Assembly: GCF_000715075.1 (NCBI RefSeq)
Contig: NC_134095.1
Span: forward strand, 67,709,990 to 67,773,989
Length of the DNA: 64,000 nucleotides
Origin: Nicotiana tabacum
Taxonomy: Eukaryota; Streptophyta; Magnoliopsida; Solanales; Solanaceae
Direction: 5' to 3'
Below the pieces are notes generated by a model. That model was given only the letters and a program-made list of their open reading frames with translations. It made no database searches and was not told the DNA's origin. The translations under genes were made by a program, and so were the position numbers. This document shows, one piece after another, positions 46,333 through 58,509 of this stretch; position 1 is the first letter of the stretch, and every line of letters begins with the position of its first letter.

Positions 46333-46833
46333 TGTATTGGTCAAAATCTGACCATCACGACCGAGCTGACCAACGTCCCGCCTAAGTGACCGGACAACGA
46401 AAGATAGTATAGCCCGCTCCATACCCCTTTCCCGACATCCGACGAGTCGGAAAGAGCGGCACCTAAAAGCACAACTAAGACACATTGGAGGCAAGAGGAC
46501 GTCGGGCCAAGCAAAGGGCAAGGGTGCCACGACTATATATAGCAAGGGAAAGCTTTCAATGAAGGGGGCCCATCTCTAAAGCTAAAAAGCTCTCTCTTAA
46601 TATTCTTGATAGAGAGGAATTAATCTCTAGAAAAATATGTAAAGCTGTCTCCTCATCGATTGATGGGAGACACAATAGTGAATCTCAATAAGATCATTTA
46701 CATTTTCTTCATCGTACATATGATCCATACTGCTAGCTCTTTGATCTGGAATTTATTATGTCTGACTAAGATTTACCCCCTTCATCTTTGATTGATTTGT
46801 TCAAAAAGGTTTCAATATCTTTTGAGTCAAACA
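46333..46833 (+). repeat. solo LTR (Tat/Athila-like), 501 bp
   Basis: The sequence begins TGTATTGGTC and ends TTTTGAGTCAAACA. It is bracketed by a perfect 5-bp repeat GCTAC (46328-46332 and 46834-46838). A TATA box (CTATATATAGC) lies at about 46533-46543. The ending GAGTCAAACA is common in Tat/Athila-like Ty3/gypsy LTRs. No internal sequence or second LTR adjoins it, so it is a solo LTR. Confidence 0.75.
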
Positions 46834-46838
46834 GCTAC

Positions 46839-48039
46839 ATCCATCATCTTTGTGCGCTAGATTCCAACCGAGCAAGTCTAATTAGCTAGCACGACATGAC
46901 CCATAAATTCCAACTAAGCCAACTTGCAAACGTAGCTCGACTCGTCAATAGTAATGGCTTATGCATCATCTAGCTAGGCTAAATCAAACCCCAACAACTA
47001 TGACACATCACGGCCTCAATATATTTGGTATATTAGGGGTTGTACCCTCTTCTCCAACTACTTCTGACCACTATAAAAGGGAATCAAGACCATCTTCAGC
47101 AGCATCCAACTTCTGAAAATCAAACTTTCTTCTCACTTAAAGGCTCTCAATCACCATTTTATATCTCCTTTTATACATTGTGTCTATTATTTCTTCAGTG
47201 TTCTTTATTATTGCATTCATCCTGCTACAGCTATCATCATCCACATTGATCATATAAGAAAAAGATAATCGCATAACTAATGCAGCATTTGGTTAGTTAG
47301 AGGTGTTAAATAATGGGAAAAAGTACTACTTAACCATGAACTATGTAAAATGATTAGAGACTAATTAATCTCTAATCCTAATATTCAGCACCAGGAATGC
47401 CACCGGTGCCCCTCTACTCCAAGTTGTTTGTAGATGAATCTATCACTTCAAGTTGTTTGTCGCAACAACCTATGTAATGGAGGAGAACCATAAGCAAGCA
47501 AAATCGTATAGCATTGTACTGACGAACTTTTTTGTCAAATAAAGTACTTATATCAGTAGACACTGCACATCACTTTCAGAACAAACAAAAGCTTAGAAAG
47601 AAGGAAAAGAAAAAACAAAAATAGAAATGAGTAGACTGAGAAGTTCCACCCAATGAAACGGCAAAAATGAAGCTTGGGCTGCAAATAAATAACGGTCAAC
47701 AGGGACCGTGAAGCAGAAGAAAGCTACAGAGTTTATGAGGGCATTACTGCTCTGCATTATACTGATATATGCAGAGTTAAAACCAAGAACTCTAGCAGGT
47801 GGACCAACAAAATTTACCCAGAAAGGTATCTTACCATTCTGGTATCCCAGGCAAGCATAAGCAGATAGAGTCTTCTGTTATCTTAATATGTTGAGAAACT
47901 TCAGCTAACAATGCAATGGTACAAGGCCTATAGACTAATCTTGATAACTTTAATTCTAACCCAAAGTTGACCCTTGAAAAGACAACAAAGTTGCAAAAAC
48001 AGACAAGATACCACAGGTTCATGCGCAAAACACACCTAC
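46839..48039. other. intergenic DNA, possible further LTR fragment
   Basis: No gene is recognised. 47030-47250 has a TATA-like CTATAAAAGGG followed by a C/T-rich leader, which would fit an LTR promoter, but I found no matching ends or target duplication. The ORF at 47040-47249 has no recognisable similarity. Confidence 0.35.
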
Positions 48040-48830
48040 CTAAATCTCCCGCTGAACACATCTACGCCCTCTTCTTATCTTGTACTGGTCCTTTGGAATT
48101 TTGCTCAAAACCTTGGAATCAAAGACAACATATATTTTCTTGATTTCCTGCACTGCTTTCTCAGCGAATGGATCCACTTTATCGTCATACCTCTGGAAAA
48201 AGGAACTGTATGAATGACTACATATGCGGCTTCACTGGGAGGAAGACCATGAAAAAGTGTATCAGTTAAGAAGATATAGCAAATACAAAAGGAACATAAA
48301 ATCACAGAAAAATTGCACTGACATATGTAAAACAGTGTCAAGAAGTTGCAGCAATTGCTCACAACTGAGAAGACCCATAGATCAGCAATGACGGCGAGGA
48401 ACTTCTTCAGATCTCTCCCAGATGCAATTTCACGTAACACTGTAAGAGCATGGTTAATTCAATCCGCAGAGCAGAAGGGATCTCAAGGCAGGCTTTGGCT
48501 CCTCTGGAAGGTGAACTTCTGGGATATCTGGTGGTTTCTTGTTAATACAGGTTGTTGCATTGCACAACAAGACAATGCAAGGGTGAAGATCAAAGGTGAC
48601 AATTAGACCGATCAGGTGGTATCGAGCATTCAAAAGAACCAAGATGAATGTACGCCAACAGATATCTTTTTGTTCCTCAGAAAGTCCATCAGGAGATCTG
48701 CTTCCGCCAAAAAATTCGTGAACCGGCTCTCCCCTCCAAACAGCATCAAAATCTTGCTCTTGACCAGTGCTAGTGACCCCACTGCCACAGCCATAGGATC
48801 ATCCTCCCTGAGCTGCGATTCAAGTACCAA
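48040..48830 (-). pseudogene. reticulon-like protein B (RTNLB) pseudogene
   Basis: Reading from 48830 downward, fragments in changing frames follow the RTNLB family in order: VKSKILMLFGGESRF, FLRNKKISVGV, ARYHLIGLIVTFDLHPCIVL (first hydrophobic hairpin), [51 protein letters not shown] (second hairpin), VVIHTVPF and [19 protein letters not shown], then VLSKIPK and a stop at 48040-48042. Intact RTNLBs shape tubular endoplasmic reticulum. Frame changes lie near 48660, 48500 and 48200. Several positions that are exon junctions in Arabidopsis genes are joined without introns, while about 90 bp with a plausible intron (GTCAGT...CCTCCCAG) separates the last two parts. It is probably a semi-processed or decayed copy. 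Confidence 0.78.
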
Positions 48831-51436
48831 ACCCGAGATACAAAAGGAACCTGAAAGACTTGAAAGTAAAAACTATGAATGCATTGCCCAACAGTAAGCA
48901 GATAGATACAAGCTCACATAAGCTTACAGTATCATCAATCTCATCAAAGACTAACAAAAAAAAGAAGTGACGAAACATGAGTTAGACATTAAACTATGAA
49001 AAGTATACTACCAACATGAAAAGACTAACCCGACGAAGGCCTTCATGTTCACGTTGTCATAGATTGAACAACACTCCGCTACATGTCATCTTCCAAATCC
49101 ACATGTCATGTTCTCTTGCAACCTAAATAAAAAATCCCTTGATCAGCAAAAGAATAAATTCATGGACTTGAAAAATATGAATAAACCTTATTGGTACCAT
49201 AGCAAACAGGAGGTGAAAGGTCCAATTGTAGGACTCATGCTTGCAACAACTCAATGGTTGACATAAAAGAATATTGAGGAAAAGGTTTGTATGACACCTT
49301 CTCAGTCCTAGTAATATCATGGCTACTCCACCGTCAGCAAGTTACAGAGCAAATATATCATTGACAGCTGCCCTTTACGGGAACAACTTCTATCATCAGC
49401 TGACAATCCCTTGTTTGCGCCTGGCGTCAGCTCAAGAGAAGACATTGCCTCTAGGTTTTGACAATATTTCAAATTGTTGTGCATAGGATTCTACAAAGAA
49501 TTCTTTTTCTGTAAATTTCTTCTTCCAAGCTTATTCATCAGAAAATAACTGAATATGCCAGCAAATGGCCTTACAATAAATTTACTGCTTAAAATTATAA
49601 CCACCAATTTGATCGGCTCTTCTTCAGTCATTAATTGCCTAGCGAGATTCCTCACCAGGACGATCCCGTCATTTCATTCTTCTGAAAATCTAGTAAGAAA
49701 TGAAAATTTTCCTCTTGATGAATCGCCAGTGTCCCTATATTTGGCAACATCAAACATACCATACATAAACCAACACACCTACGTCACCAGATTAGCGTCA
49801 GATGCGCAGTAGCAAGATGGATCAACAATCTTCGTATGCGCAGGATAAGACTCAACATGGTACCCTGAAAGCACTTCCAATCATCTTATAATGTGAAGCT
49901 TAAGCACAGCATGCCATTAGAACTCATCTTCGAATGTCTCAACAATTAAACTGAAAAGCACATCAAAGGAACAGTTGATCAATCTGCAAGTCGAGCATCT
50001 GTATTATCTTCCAGCAAACTCTCAAGAGCACCCTAGATTTAAAAAAAAATGATTAGACAACAACAACTACGCCTCAGTACCAAACAAGTTGGGGTCGGCT
50101 ATATGAATCATCACTTCTCCATTTAAGCTCAACTCATGTCATCATCATACCAAATAAAATAAAAGAGAAAAATAAGTTATATATATATAAATGTGTGTGT
50201 GTTTGTGTATAAAACAGTATTAATAATAACAATAATAGTTGAAGATCTCTAGCAAGTCCAAAACCTATTCCCAACTAGTAGATATCACCTATATGGATCT
50301 TTTACTTCCATTGTATCCTATTTAGCTAGTCTGATTAACAATATCTAATCAGACATGCAGCAAAAATGAAGTTAGTAAGACCTTCCTCAACTTGTAAATG
50401 AGCAGGTAAGATCAACATATGCAGAACAAACTCATGCATTTGCTTTAGTGAATCACATTGCTGTACAACTGATCTCCACATAATTTATCTTTTGTGGAAG
50501 GAGAAGACTTCAAGAGATGATGCCCTTTGTCACTTCTGGCAACTGAAGAAGAATAATTAACTTTAAGTTGCCACAAGCAGCTCGTAGGCAACGATGTTGA
50601 ACCTAATAAGGCAAATAAAAATAATATGGACTCGTAACCTCATTGATTGAGATAGTCTATAAGCATATTTGGTCAACAAAACCCCTTACTAATTCTAGAA
50701 CTGGACCTAATATAGAAATCTTTTGTCTGCCAATGTCTTAAGTCAACCGTCAAATAAAGATATTTTCAGAGATTTATCTTATCTATAGAGTTTATTGCAG
50801 CTTCACAAATGAAAAGCTCCATTTATGCCAACTCCATTGATATTCACTAAGTATCGTTATCTGGACCAACCTTATCAAGCGGTTATTACAGCCATTTGGA
50901 TCCGTAGTAATAACACCCATGAACTTGCAAAGATGATCAGATTCCAACATTACAACTCTTTTTTGATCCTTTAATCCACTACTCAGAGCATTCTATATCA
51001 AAAACTATCCACCTTAACAATATTCTAAAGCACAACTGCAAAACAAGCATAGGTTATGCAAAAGAAAGTAACCGGGCACCTAATTTAAATGTGCTTCAGT
51101 CAAATTGATAGCTTGAAAGAAGTTGTAATCTTGGATTGGATCCTTTCTTTGCTATTACGGACTCCTTCTTTGCTACCAAAATGGTAATTGGATTTTCTTG
51201 ACTGATCTGTCTTAATAAAGCAACATATATACGTTTCACTAACTGAATTTCCCAGTTTTGACAATTTGTACAGTAATGTAAAAGCCATCATTCAAAAGAA
51301 AAAACTAAACAAAGAACTAAAGAAAAATTCATTACCTCAAATCTCAAAGGCCAAGCTGGTCGCTGATAAACTACAGTATCCTGTCCACAAAGGTCATCAA
51401 TACAGAGGTACATAGTGGATGAACCAAAATACCTTT
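48831..51436. other. intergenic DNA downstream of the PPR gene
   Basis: No coding sequence was recognised on either strand. It includes a SINE-like 3' end at 50058-50160 and a run of TATATA/TGTGTG at 50179-50206. Part of the right side is presumably the 3' untranslated region of the minus-strand PPR gene. Confidence 0.4.
50058..50160 (-). mobile_element. SINE-like 3' end (TS-type)
   Basis: On the minus strand it reads ATATAGCCGACCCCAACTTG, then GTACTGAGGCGTAGTTG and a (TTG)n tail. This resembles the 3' end found on many solanaceous SINE copies. No tRNA-like 5' part was recognised, so it appears 5'-truncated; the boundary is approximate. Confidence 0.55.
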
Positions 51437-53962
51437 TTATTCTTGTAGCCCATACATCCACTCTTCTATTGGTTCAAGGTTAGGCTTATAACCAACATCC
51501 TTCATATTGATGGTTAAATGACCCAACATATCATATATCATGTCGCTCTGAGGATGCTTCCTATCTCTAGACACAAAACAGCTTGGATACCCAGAAGTAC
51601 CAATCCAACTACATCCGACCTCCTTTGACAATCCCATTTTGCGCATTCCTCTTCTTACGTTATCAACAGACTGCCAGTTTCCTTCCTCTGCATATATATT
51701 TGAAAGCAGAACATGATAACCGGATATTCTGTCACTCCCCTCTAATTCAATCAGCTTACTGGAAACAATTTTCCCCAATTCAAAATTTCTATGGACTCTG
51801 CAGGCAGCAAGGAGTGATCCCCATATTCCCAAGACATTACCCTCTTCGCCCAACTGTTTAGCAAAATTATGAGCTTCATCCAACCGTCCAACTCTTCCTA
51901 ACATGTCAACCACACAAGCATAGTGCTCTGCTGAGGGCTGAATCCCGTATTCTTCGTCCATCAGCTCAAATATTTGAAGACCTTCATCAACCAATCCAGT
52001 GTAGCTGCAAGCAGACAAGATTGCTACAAAGGTAACAGCATCTGGTTTTAAACCATTCTCCCGCAAAGAGTAGAACAGCGCAAGAGCTTTTTTACCCATC
52101 CCATGCTGGCCATATCCCAAAATCATATTTGTGTATGTCACAGAGTTTTTCTCAGGGGATTTTAGAAAAATGCTTTCAGCGTAATGAATGCTGCCAGATT
52201 TTGAATACATGTCTACCAAAGCCGAGACAACATAAACATTGTTCTCAAACAAATTGCGAATTGCAAAACAATGTAGCTGCTTGCCTATTGCTATACTTCC
52301 TGACTGACTGCATGCTGGGAGAAGTGATGCTAAGGTAACAGCATTCGGTTTCACATTCTGCTCCAGCATCTCCTTGAAGTCAACAAAGGATTGTTCAATT
52401 AATCCATTTTGAGTGTTTCCAGCAATCATAGCATTCCATGTGGCCTGATCTTTATCATTTGTGCAGTTTGACTGAAATATTGCTTGTGCTTCTCTAATCA
52501 TGCTAGATTTGGCATACATGTCTATCAGGTAACTCTCCATCCCTTCAAATTGAATATTGTGCCTCAGAAGATAAGCATGGGTCTGTTTACCGATTTTCCT
52601 GTCCCTGAGATTTGATGCCGCAGAAAGCAGAATAGTAATTGTTATAGCATCGATTACAACCCCCAGCTTTTGCATCTCATGTACTAGCATCAAAGCCTCA
52701 TCATCAAGTCCATTTTGTACCAAAGCAGACACCATGGTGTTCCACGACACTATATCTCTTTCCTCCATTCCACTAAAAACTTTAAAGGAATCACCAACAC
52801 GGTTACACCTAGAATATGTGGCAACCATAGCATTTAGCAAAATAACCTGTGAATCCATGCTTTTCTTTATCAGACATGCATGTAGCTGTTGAGCAAACTC
52901 CAAATGCTGCAACTGTGAAGTTGCCGTAAGAGCGGATACAAATGTCACATCATCAATAGGAACACCGTCCTCTGCTTCTACAGCTCCAAGAAAGAGATCA
53001 AGTGCTTTAAAAGGAAAATTGTTCTGAATGTACCCACTAATCATAGAGTTCCAAATCTCTGTATTTCTTTCACAACTATTCTCAAATATTCTGCTCGCCA
53101 AATCAATGCAACCAAGATCAGCATACATAACAATCGCAGCACTAACAACAAACAAGTCATTTACATATTCATTACCCAATTTCACAAGCGAACCATAAAG
53201 AACATCAGCGACTCTAACATCCCCTATTTCAGAGACAGCAGGAAAGATATTAACAAAACTCACAACAGTCGGCTTAATGCCTATTCTCATCATCATGAAA
53301 AAACACCTAACTGCTTCCGAAAACCTCTTCCTTTTAACATACCACGAAAATATGGTATTCCAAGCAACAACATTTCTTTTACGCATAGTTCTAAACACTC
53401 TTTCAACTAAATCACAACGAGAACCATTTTCGAATTCGAGACAAGTGGAGTACATATTCAACAAAGAATTACACACAATCCTACTAGGGTGAATACCCGA
53501 GCGAAGAATGTGGCAGTGCACGGCTTTACCTACAAGAATCCGTTTCGTCTCAGCGCAAGCTTTGAGAACAGAAGAATAAGTATACTGATCACATGTCGAT
53601 GAACCCACATGTTTCAATCGGGAATAGATTGAAATGGCTTCATGGGACAAGTTGTTACAGATAAAACCAATGATAATTGTGTTCCACAGGACAGTACTCG
53701 GTTGAGGAATTGTGTCGAACAGTTGGCGTGCGAGATGGGGTAGGCCTTGTCTGCACAGTTCGCCTAAACGGTAACGAATTGTTCTGGGTTTGGACTCGTT
53801 TTTTACAGTGCATTGTTGTTCGTCGGTGAGAGTGTTGCTGTGGAGTAGAGAAGAGAAATTTGGGTGATGGGTCAAGGTTAAAGAAGCTGGAGATTGGGAG
53901 AAAGTTGAGGAAGAGAAAGGAAGAGGAAGAGGAAGAGCTGAGGAGGACATTGTCAAACGCAT
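51437..53962 (-). CDS. AEF1: E-class PPR RNA-editing factor, AEF1 (At3g22150) ortholog
   Basis: The 841-codon, intronless ORF resembles Arabidopsis At3g22150 (AEF1; MPR25 in rice) along its whole length, including shared stretches such as TVLWNTIIIGFICNNL, VVAWNT, IGKQTHA, TWNAMIAG and GYGQHGMGKKAL. The family binds specific organelle transcripts through PLS-type PPR repeats; AEF1 is reported to be needed for editing of plastid atpF and mitochondrial nad5. The N-terminus (MSSSALPLPLPFSSSTFSQS) is a Ser/Pro-rich transit peptide. Tandem PPRs run from about residue 60 to 750, followed by an E/E+ region (SKEVGCSWI, then CFVSRDRKHPQSDMIYDML) and no DYW domain, as in the family. The ORF opens at 53962, but the second Met at 53950 aligns with the family start MASS and is the likelier initiator. 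No stop or frameshift is seen. A LINE begins about 130 bp upstream of the start. Confidence 0.92.
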   Translation of the reverse strand: MRLTMSSSALPLPLPFSSSTFSQSPASLTLTHHPNFSSLLHSNTLTDEQQCTVKNESKPRTIRYRLGELCRQGLPHLARQLFDTIPQPSTVLWNTIIIGFICNNLSHEAISIYSRLKHVGSSTCDQYTYSSVLKACAETKRILVGKAVHCHILRSGIHPSRIVCNSLLNMYSTCLEFENGSRCDLVERVFRTMRKRNVVAWNTIFSWYVKRKRFSEAVRCFFMMMRIGIKPTVVSFVNIFPAVSEIGDVRVADVLYGSLVKLGNEYVNDLFVVSAAIVMYADLGCIDLASRIFENSCERNTEIWNSMISGYIQNNFPFKALDLFLGAVEAEDGVPIDDVTFVSALTATSQLQHLEFAQQLHACLIKKSMDSQVILLNAMVATYSRCNRVGDSFKVFSGMEERDIVSWNTMVSALVQNGLDDEALMLVHEMQKLGVVIDAITITILLSAASNLRDRKIGKQTHAYLLRHNIQFEGMESYLIDMYAKSSMIREAQAIFQSNCTNDKDQATWNAMIAGNTQNGLIEQSFVDFKEMLEQNVKPNAVTLASLLPACSQSGSIAIGKQLHCFAIRNLFENNVYVVSALVDMYSKSGSIHYAESIFLKSPEKNSVTYTNMILGYGQHGMGKKALALFYSLRENGLKPDAVTFVAILSACSYTGLVDEGLQIFELMDEEYGIQPSAEHYACVVDMLGRVGRLDEAHNFAKQLGEEGNVLGIWGSLLAACRVHRNFELGKIVSSKLIELEGSDRISGYHVLLSNIYAEEGNWQSVDNVRRGMRKMGLSKEVGCSWIGTSGYPSCFVSRDRKHPQSDMIYDMLGHLTINMKDVGYKPNLEPIEEWMYGLQE

Positions 53963-54062
53963 TCGGACCTCAAAACTAACAAAAGTCGCAAGCTCAGGAG
54001 CTCTTCGAGGATAAACTGGTAGTTATAATTTCAACTGCTACTTATCTTTATGTGAAATATCA

Positions 54063-54079
54063 AACCGCACCTACATTTT
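54063..54079. repeat. LINE target site duplication, left copy
   Basis: AACCGCACCTACATTTT is repeated exactly at 61011-61027. The T-rich tract that follows here is the minus-strand poly(A) tail of the LINE. Confidence 0.9.
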
Positions 54080-54116
54080 TTCTTTTTTTTTTGGGTGAAA
54101 AAGATAGTTATATATA

Positions 54117-57100
54117 TTATAGCTGACCTCGTAGAAGAGAGCCATTTACAAGATGCATCAAAGACATCATATTTACATTAATAGTAGTTGGTACTAAGGT
54201 CCCTGTATAGGAACCAATACTAGAAACTAAACTAGAACCAGGGCATACATTACTATAGTTACCTAGTACAGTACTAGTAGAAGAGTTAATATTACACAAA
54301 ACTGACTGACGTTGAATTATCCTTCGTCTAAGTATCCCTGCTTGATCTTGTTCATGTAAAGTTGAAGCAAAAGGTGGTGGACTTTCAAAAACGAGACAGA
54401 TCTCCTTTGCATGTAGAGCTCCATAGTTGGCCAAACAGTCTGCCACACTATTTTGCTCCCTGTAGATATTGTGGAGAGGGGGGCTATCCAGCTGTAGGAG
54501 TAATAACCTGCAATCATTAGGGATATTAGTGTATTGTATTGTAGTGCTAGTAAACATACCTAGTAAGGCTTGTGCATCTGTCTCAATGACGAGTGGTGTG
54601 AGTTTCTTTTGCACAATAATTTTCAAGCCCATGAGCAAAGCAAGAAGTTCTGTCTGGATAGGTGTCCCATGTATTGCTTTCCCTGCAAATCCTACGATCC
54701 AATCTCCTAGGTGATTATGGAAAATACCACCAATACCATAGGTATTCTGTTGGAATGAGCAAGAACCATCAATGTTAAGCTTGTAAAAGGATTTGTTTGG
54801 GGGGTGCCATTTGATATAAAGAGGTATTAGAGTGTGAGTTTTTGATGTTGGGTTTGTGAGGTAATAAAAATCCGCAGCATTTTTTTTAGAATAATAGCTG
54901 TATTTAAAAGAGTTTTCTTATGATCTAATGTATTTTTATTACGAATAAGCCAAAGCTCCCATAAAGCAAAAGGTATAATGGTGGTGTTGGGGAGTGTATG
55001 ATGTTTGTATGTTGATTGCTGATGTATAAAATGATGTAACCAAGTTATAGTAGCATTGTGAAATAGAAGCGAGTTTGCATTAATGGTTGAGCTCTTAAGC
55101 TTAGCCCACAGTTGTACAACAACAGGGCATTCTAGGAAGAGATGCTGTAATGTTTCAGGAGCCATATGGCACTGTGAACAAATGGAGGAATTAAGAATAC
55201 CTAGTCGTGTGAGATATGCATTTGTTGGAAGGCGATCATGACAAAGTAACCATAAAAAGAAAGAAATTTTTGGAGGAATATGCACGTGCCAGATCCATTT
55301 AAAATCATAAGTAGGATTAGTAGTTGTAGGAGTTTTATTATTGATGATAGCATTATACATTGATTTGACTGAAAATATGCCATTATGTGTGAGAGCCCAA
55401 AATATTTGATCACAGGCTATAGAGGCAAAGGGCATATAAATATCAGTGGTGACATTTTGTAAGTGAGGAGGTAAACAAATAGGTAACATATTGAAATGCC
55501 ATTCATGATTGTAATAGTAATGTGATACTGTTTTGGTATCCTCATATTGTGGAAGGGGTTCATATATGCAATTACGAATTAAAGTATTCTGACTATTCCA
55601 AGGATCATTTCAGAATTTGACATGATGTCCCGAGGTTAGGTTCCATTTATATCCTAAACCACAGTATGACCAGCCTTGTAGAATATTACGCCAAGTCATT
55701 GAAACTTTTTTTTAATGGAATGGGAAGGTCTTATGTAGTTATGCAGTAAAACCTGTGCCCATAGTTGATTAGGGTTCTGAAATAGCCGTCAAGCAAGGCT
55801 TGCATGTAAAGCCTGATTTTTGATAGAGAGTTCTGTATGCCTAGTCCTCCTTGAGCTAGAGGTTGTGTAATGGTAGCCCACTTTATTAAATGGAGTTTTT
55901 TCTTTTGTGGAGTTGTTCCCCAAAGGAAATTACGTTGATAACGGTTGAGATAAGAAATTATGTACGAATGAATTTTAATGTATTACATAAGATGATTAGG
56001 AAGATGGTTTAAAGTGGAACGAATTAGAGTAGTCCTGTCTGCTTTTGATAAGAAACTGGTTTTCCGTCCTGCTAATTTATTCTTAAAATTATCAAGAAGA
56101 AATTGATAATCTTGCTTAGTAGGCTTCTTAGTAAAAATGGGAAAGCCTAAGTATTTTCCAAAGCTTTTCCCTTCATTCATCTTGAAAAGTTGTAGAACAA
56201 TATCTCTTATATTAGGAGAACAATTATTGGAGAAGAAAATTTAGATTTTTCAAAATTTATAGTTTGTCCTAAGTGGTATGTAAAGTGAGCAATAGTATTA
56301 ACAATGGATTGACATGACTTATCAGTTATTTTAGAAGTGAAAATAATATCATCGACAAAGAATAAATGAGATAACTGAGGCCCCTTATTCCCCATTGAGA
56401 TTGGAATGCAATTATGATAATCCACTGATGCATTTATTTTTCTTGAAAGCATTTCCAAGCATAGAATAAATAAGTAAGGTGATAAAGGAACTCCTTATCG
56501 GATATCTCTCGTTTGTGTGAAGTATTCAGTAGGGTTACCATTTAGTAAAATAGAGTTTGTACTAGTTGTTATACAAGACATAATGAGTTGGATAAAAGAG
56601 GGTGGGAAATTAAGGGTGAGTAAGGTATTATAAATAAACGACCACTCTAATTTATCAAAAGCTTTTTCCAGGTCCAGTTTCAAGAGCATGTTTAGATTAT
56701 TACCCTTCTTCTTTTTAAAATTGGTAATCAATTCTTGTACAATGATAGCATTATCAGCTGCTCTTTTATTTTTCTGGAAACTAGATTGAGTTGGATGAAT
56801 AATATTCTCCAAAATAAGTTTTAGTTTGTTTACAATAATCTTTGTAATAATTTTATAGATCGTATTACAAAGGCTAATAGGCCGGAAATGTGATATTATA
56901 GATGTTGTTTTATGCTTAGGTATTAGACAAATGAAGGTTGTGTTGATAGCAGGATCAATCTTGTATTCGTAAAAAACTTTGTGACAAAAGTATTTAACAG
57001 AGTTACCAATTATGTGCCAATATTTTTGATAAAATAGTGGATGAAGTCCATCTGATCCTGGTGCTTTTAGAGGTTTAAAGAACTTAATAGCATTGATAAT

Positions 57101-58509
57101 TTCACAGTCTTGCAAAGGATTAGTTAAAGCTGCTTGATTAGTGATTGTTAAAATATTGCAAGGTTGTAAATGATTACTAGTGGTAAAACTAATTTGTTGT
57201 GTAGTAAAAAGATGTTGATAATAATAAGTAATATGATCCCTAATATAATAAGGATTTGTAATCCAATTTCCCCCTTGGTCTTGAAGGGCAGTAATACGAT
57301 TATGTCTTTTACGATTTAAAGTACTAAGGTGAAAAAACTTTGTATTTGCGTCTCCATCATTTAACCAATCAATACGTGATTTTAATTTCCAAAAATCCTC
57401 CTCAAGTCTAAGGATTTTATTAAATTCCATATTTAAAGTATATTCCAGATTATGAAGAAAAATACTAGTTGGGTAATGTATAGAGGATTGAATACCGTTC
57501 AAACAAGCCATTAAATTCTTTTTACGGTGACATAAATTACCAAAAGCAGATTTATTCCACTCTTGTACTGTAGTAGTAAAATTATTAATGGCAGGTAGCA
57601 AATATACATTTTCAAGCCATGCTTGTTGAACTACAGTTGTAAATGTAGGGTGTGTAGTTCAAATAGTTTCAAACCTAAAGTTTTTTTTACGAGGTAAAAG
57701 ACAGTGTTGAAGTTCTAATTTTATAGGACAATGGTCTGAATGTGTGCGAGGAAGATGTGTAGCCAGTGCATCAGGGTATTGTTTAAGCCAATCATAATTA
57801 GCCGTAATACGATCAATACGTTCAAGTATATTATAACTATTATGCCTACCATTTGTCCAGGTATAACGACTGCCTTTGTATCCTAAATCCATTAATCGTG
57901 AATAATTTAGATAGTCTAATAGTTTGTTAGCTCTAGAATTATTAATAGATAAACCACCAAATTTATCATTTGCATGCAATATCTCATTAAAATCACCACC
58001 TAGTAACCAAAGACCCTTATAATGATCATATACATGCATTATATTTTGCCATAACGATTGTCTAGTTGCTAAGTCAATACTAGCATATATGGCAGTAAAC
58101 AAAAAAGTAAATGGAAAGGGAAACACCTGAATATGACAATGGATTATTGAGAGGTAATGGCCACTTGTTCCACATGAATCACATCTGAAAGCCATAAAAG
58201 AGCAATTCCTCCTGACAGTCCAATGGCAGCAACTTCAATTAAGCCATTACAATTAAAATCCTCCTTAACCATTTGATGGCTTTGGCAGTGAGTTTCCAAC
58301 AAAACAACCAATAAGGGTCTATTGTAATCTAGTAAGGAACAGAAATTTCTTCTAAAACCATCTGACTGAGCACCCCGACAATTCCAAATAATAAAATTCA
58401 TATAGCTAAGGGTGTCAGGTTCTGGACTGGTCCTATGATTCCTGTGGCTGCTTGACTGCCCCGGGCGAATTAGAAACGTGAGAAGTAGAAGCATGGCATA
58501 CTTCCTCAC
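54117..58509 (-). pseudogene. LINE ORF2: endonuclease, reverse transcriptase, RNase H
   Basis: Domains in order are as follows. An APE-type endonuclease lies at 58509-57659 (NFIIWNCRGAQS, LLETHCQSH, LLGGDFNEIL and the SDHCPIKL end), with a frameshift near 58160. Reverse transcriptase lies at 57601-55983 (KAPGSDGLHPLFYQKYW, FRPISLCNTIYKI, LKLDLEKAFDKLEW, and the catalytic box as HLFFVDDIIF), with a stop after RDIR near 56495 where family members have RQGDPLSP, and a further frame change near 56200. A zinc-binding region lies at 55489-54827 (FKWIWHVHIPPKISFFLWL, then CSQCHMAPETLQHLFLECP). An RNase H domain lies at 54638-54117 (VIETDAQALL, REQNSVADCLANYG). The enzyme would copy LINE RNA at nicked target DNA; this copy is dead. 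Confidence 0.88.

Noticed and set aside
49555..49812. 85-residue plus-strand ORF as a host gene
   Set aside because: No recognisable similarity, no context, and it lies in sequence downstream of a minus-strand gene.
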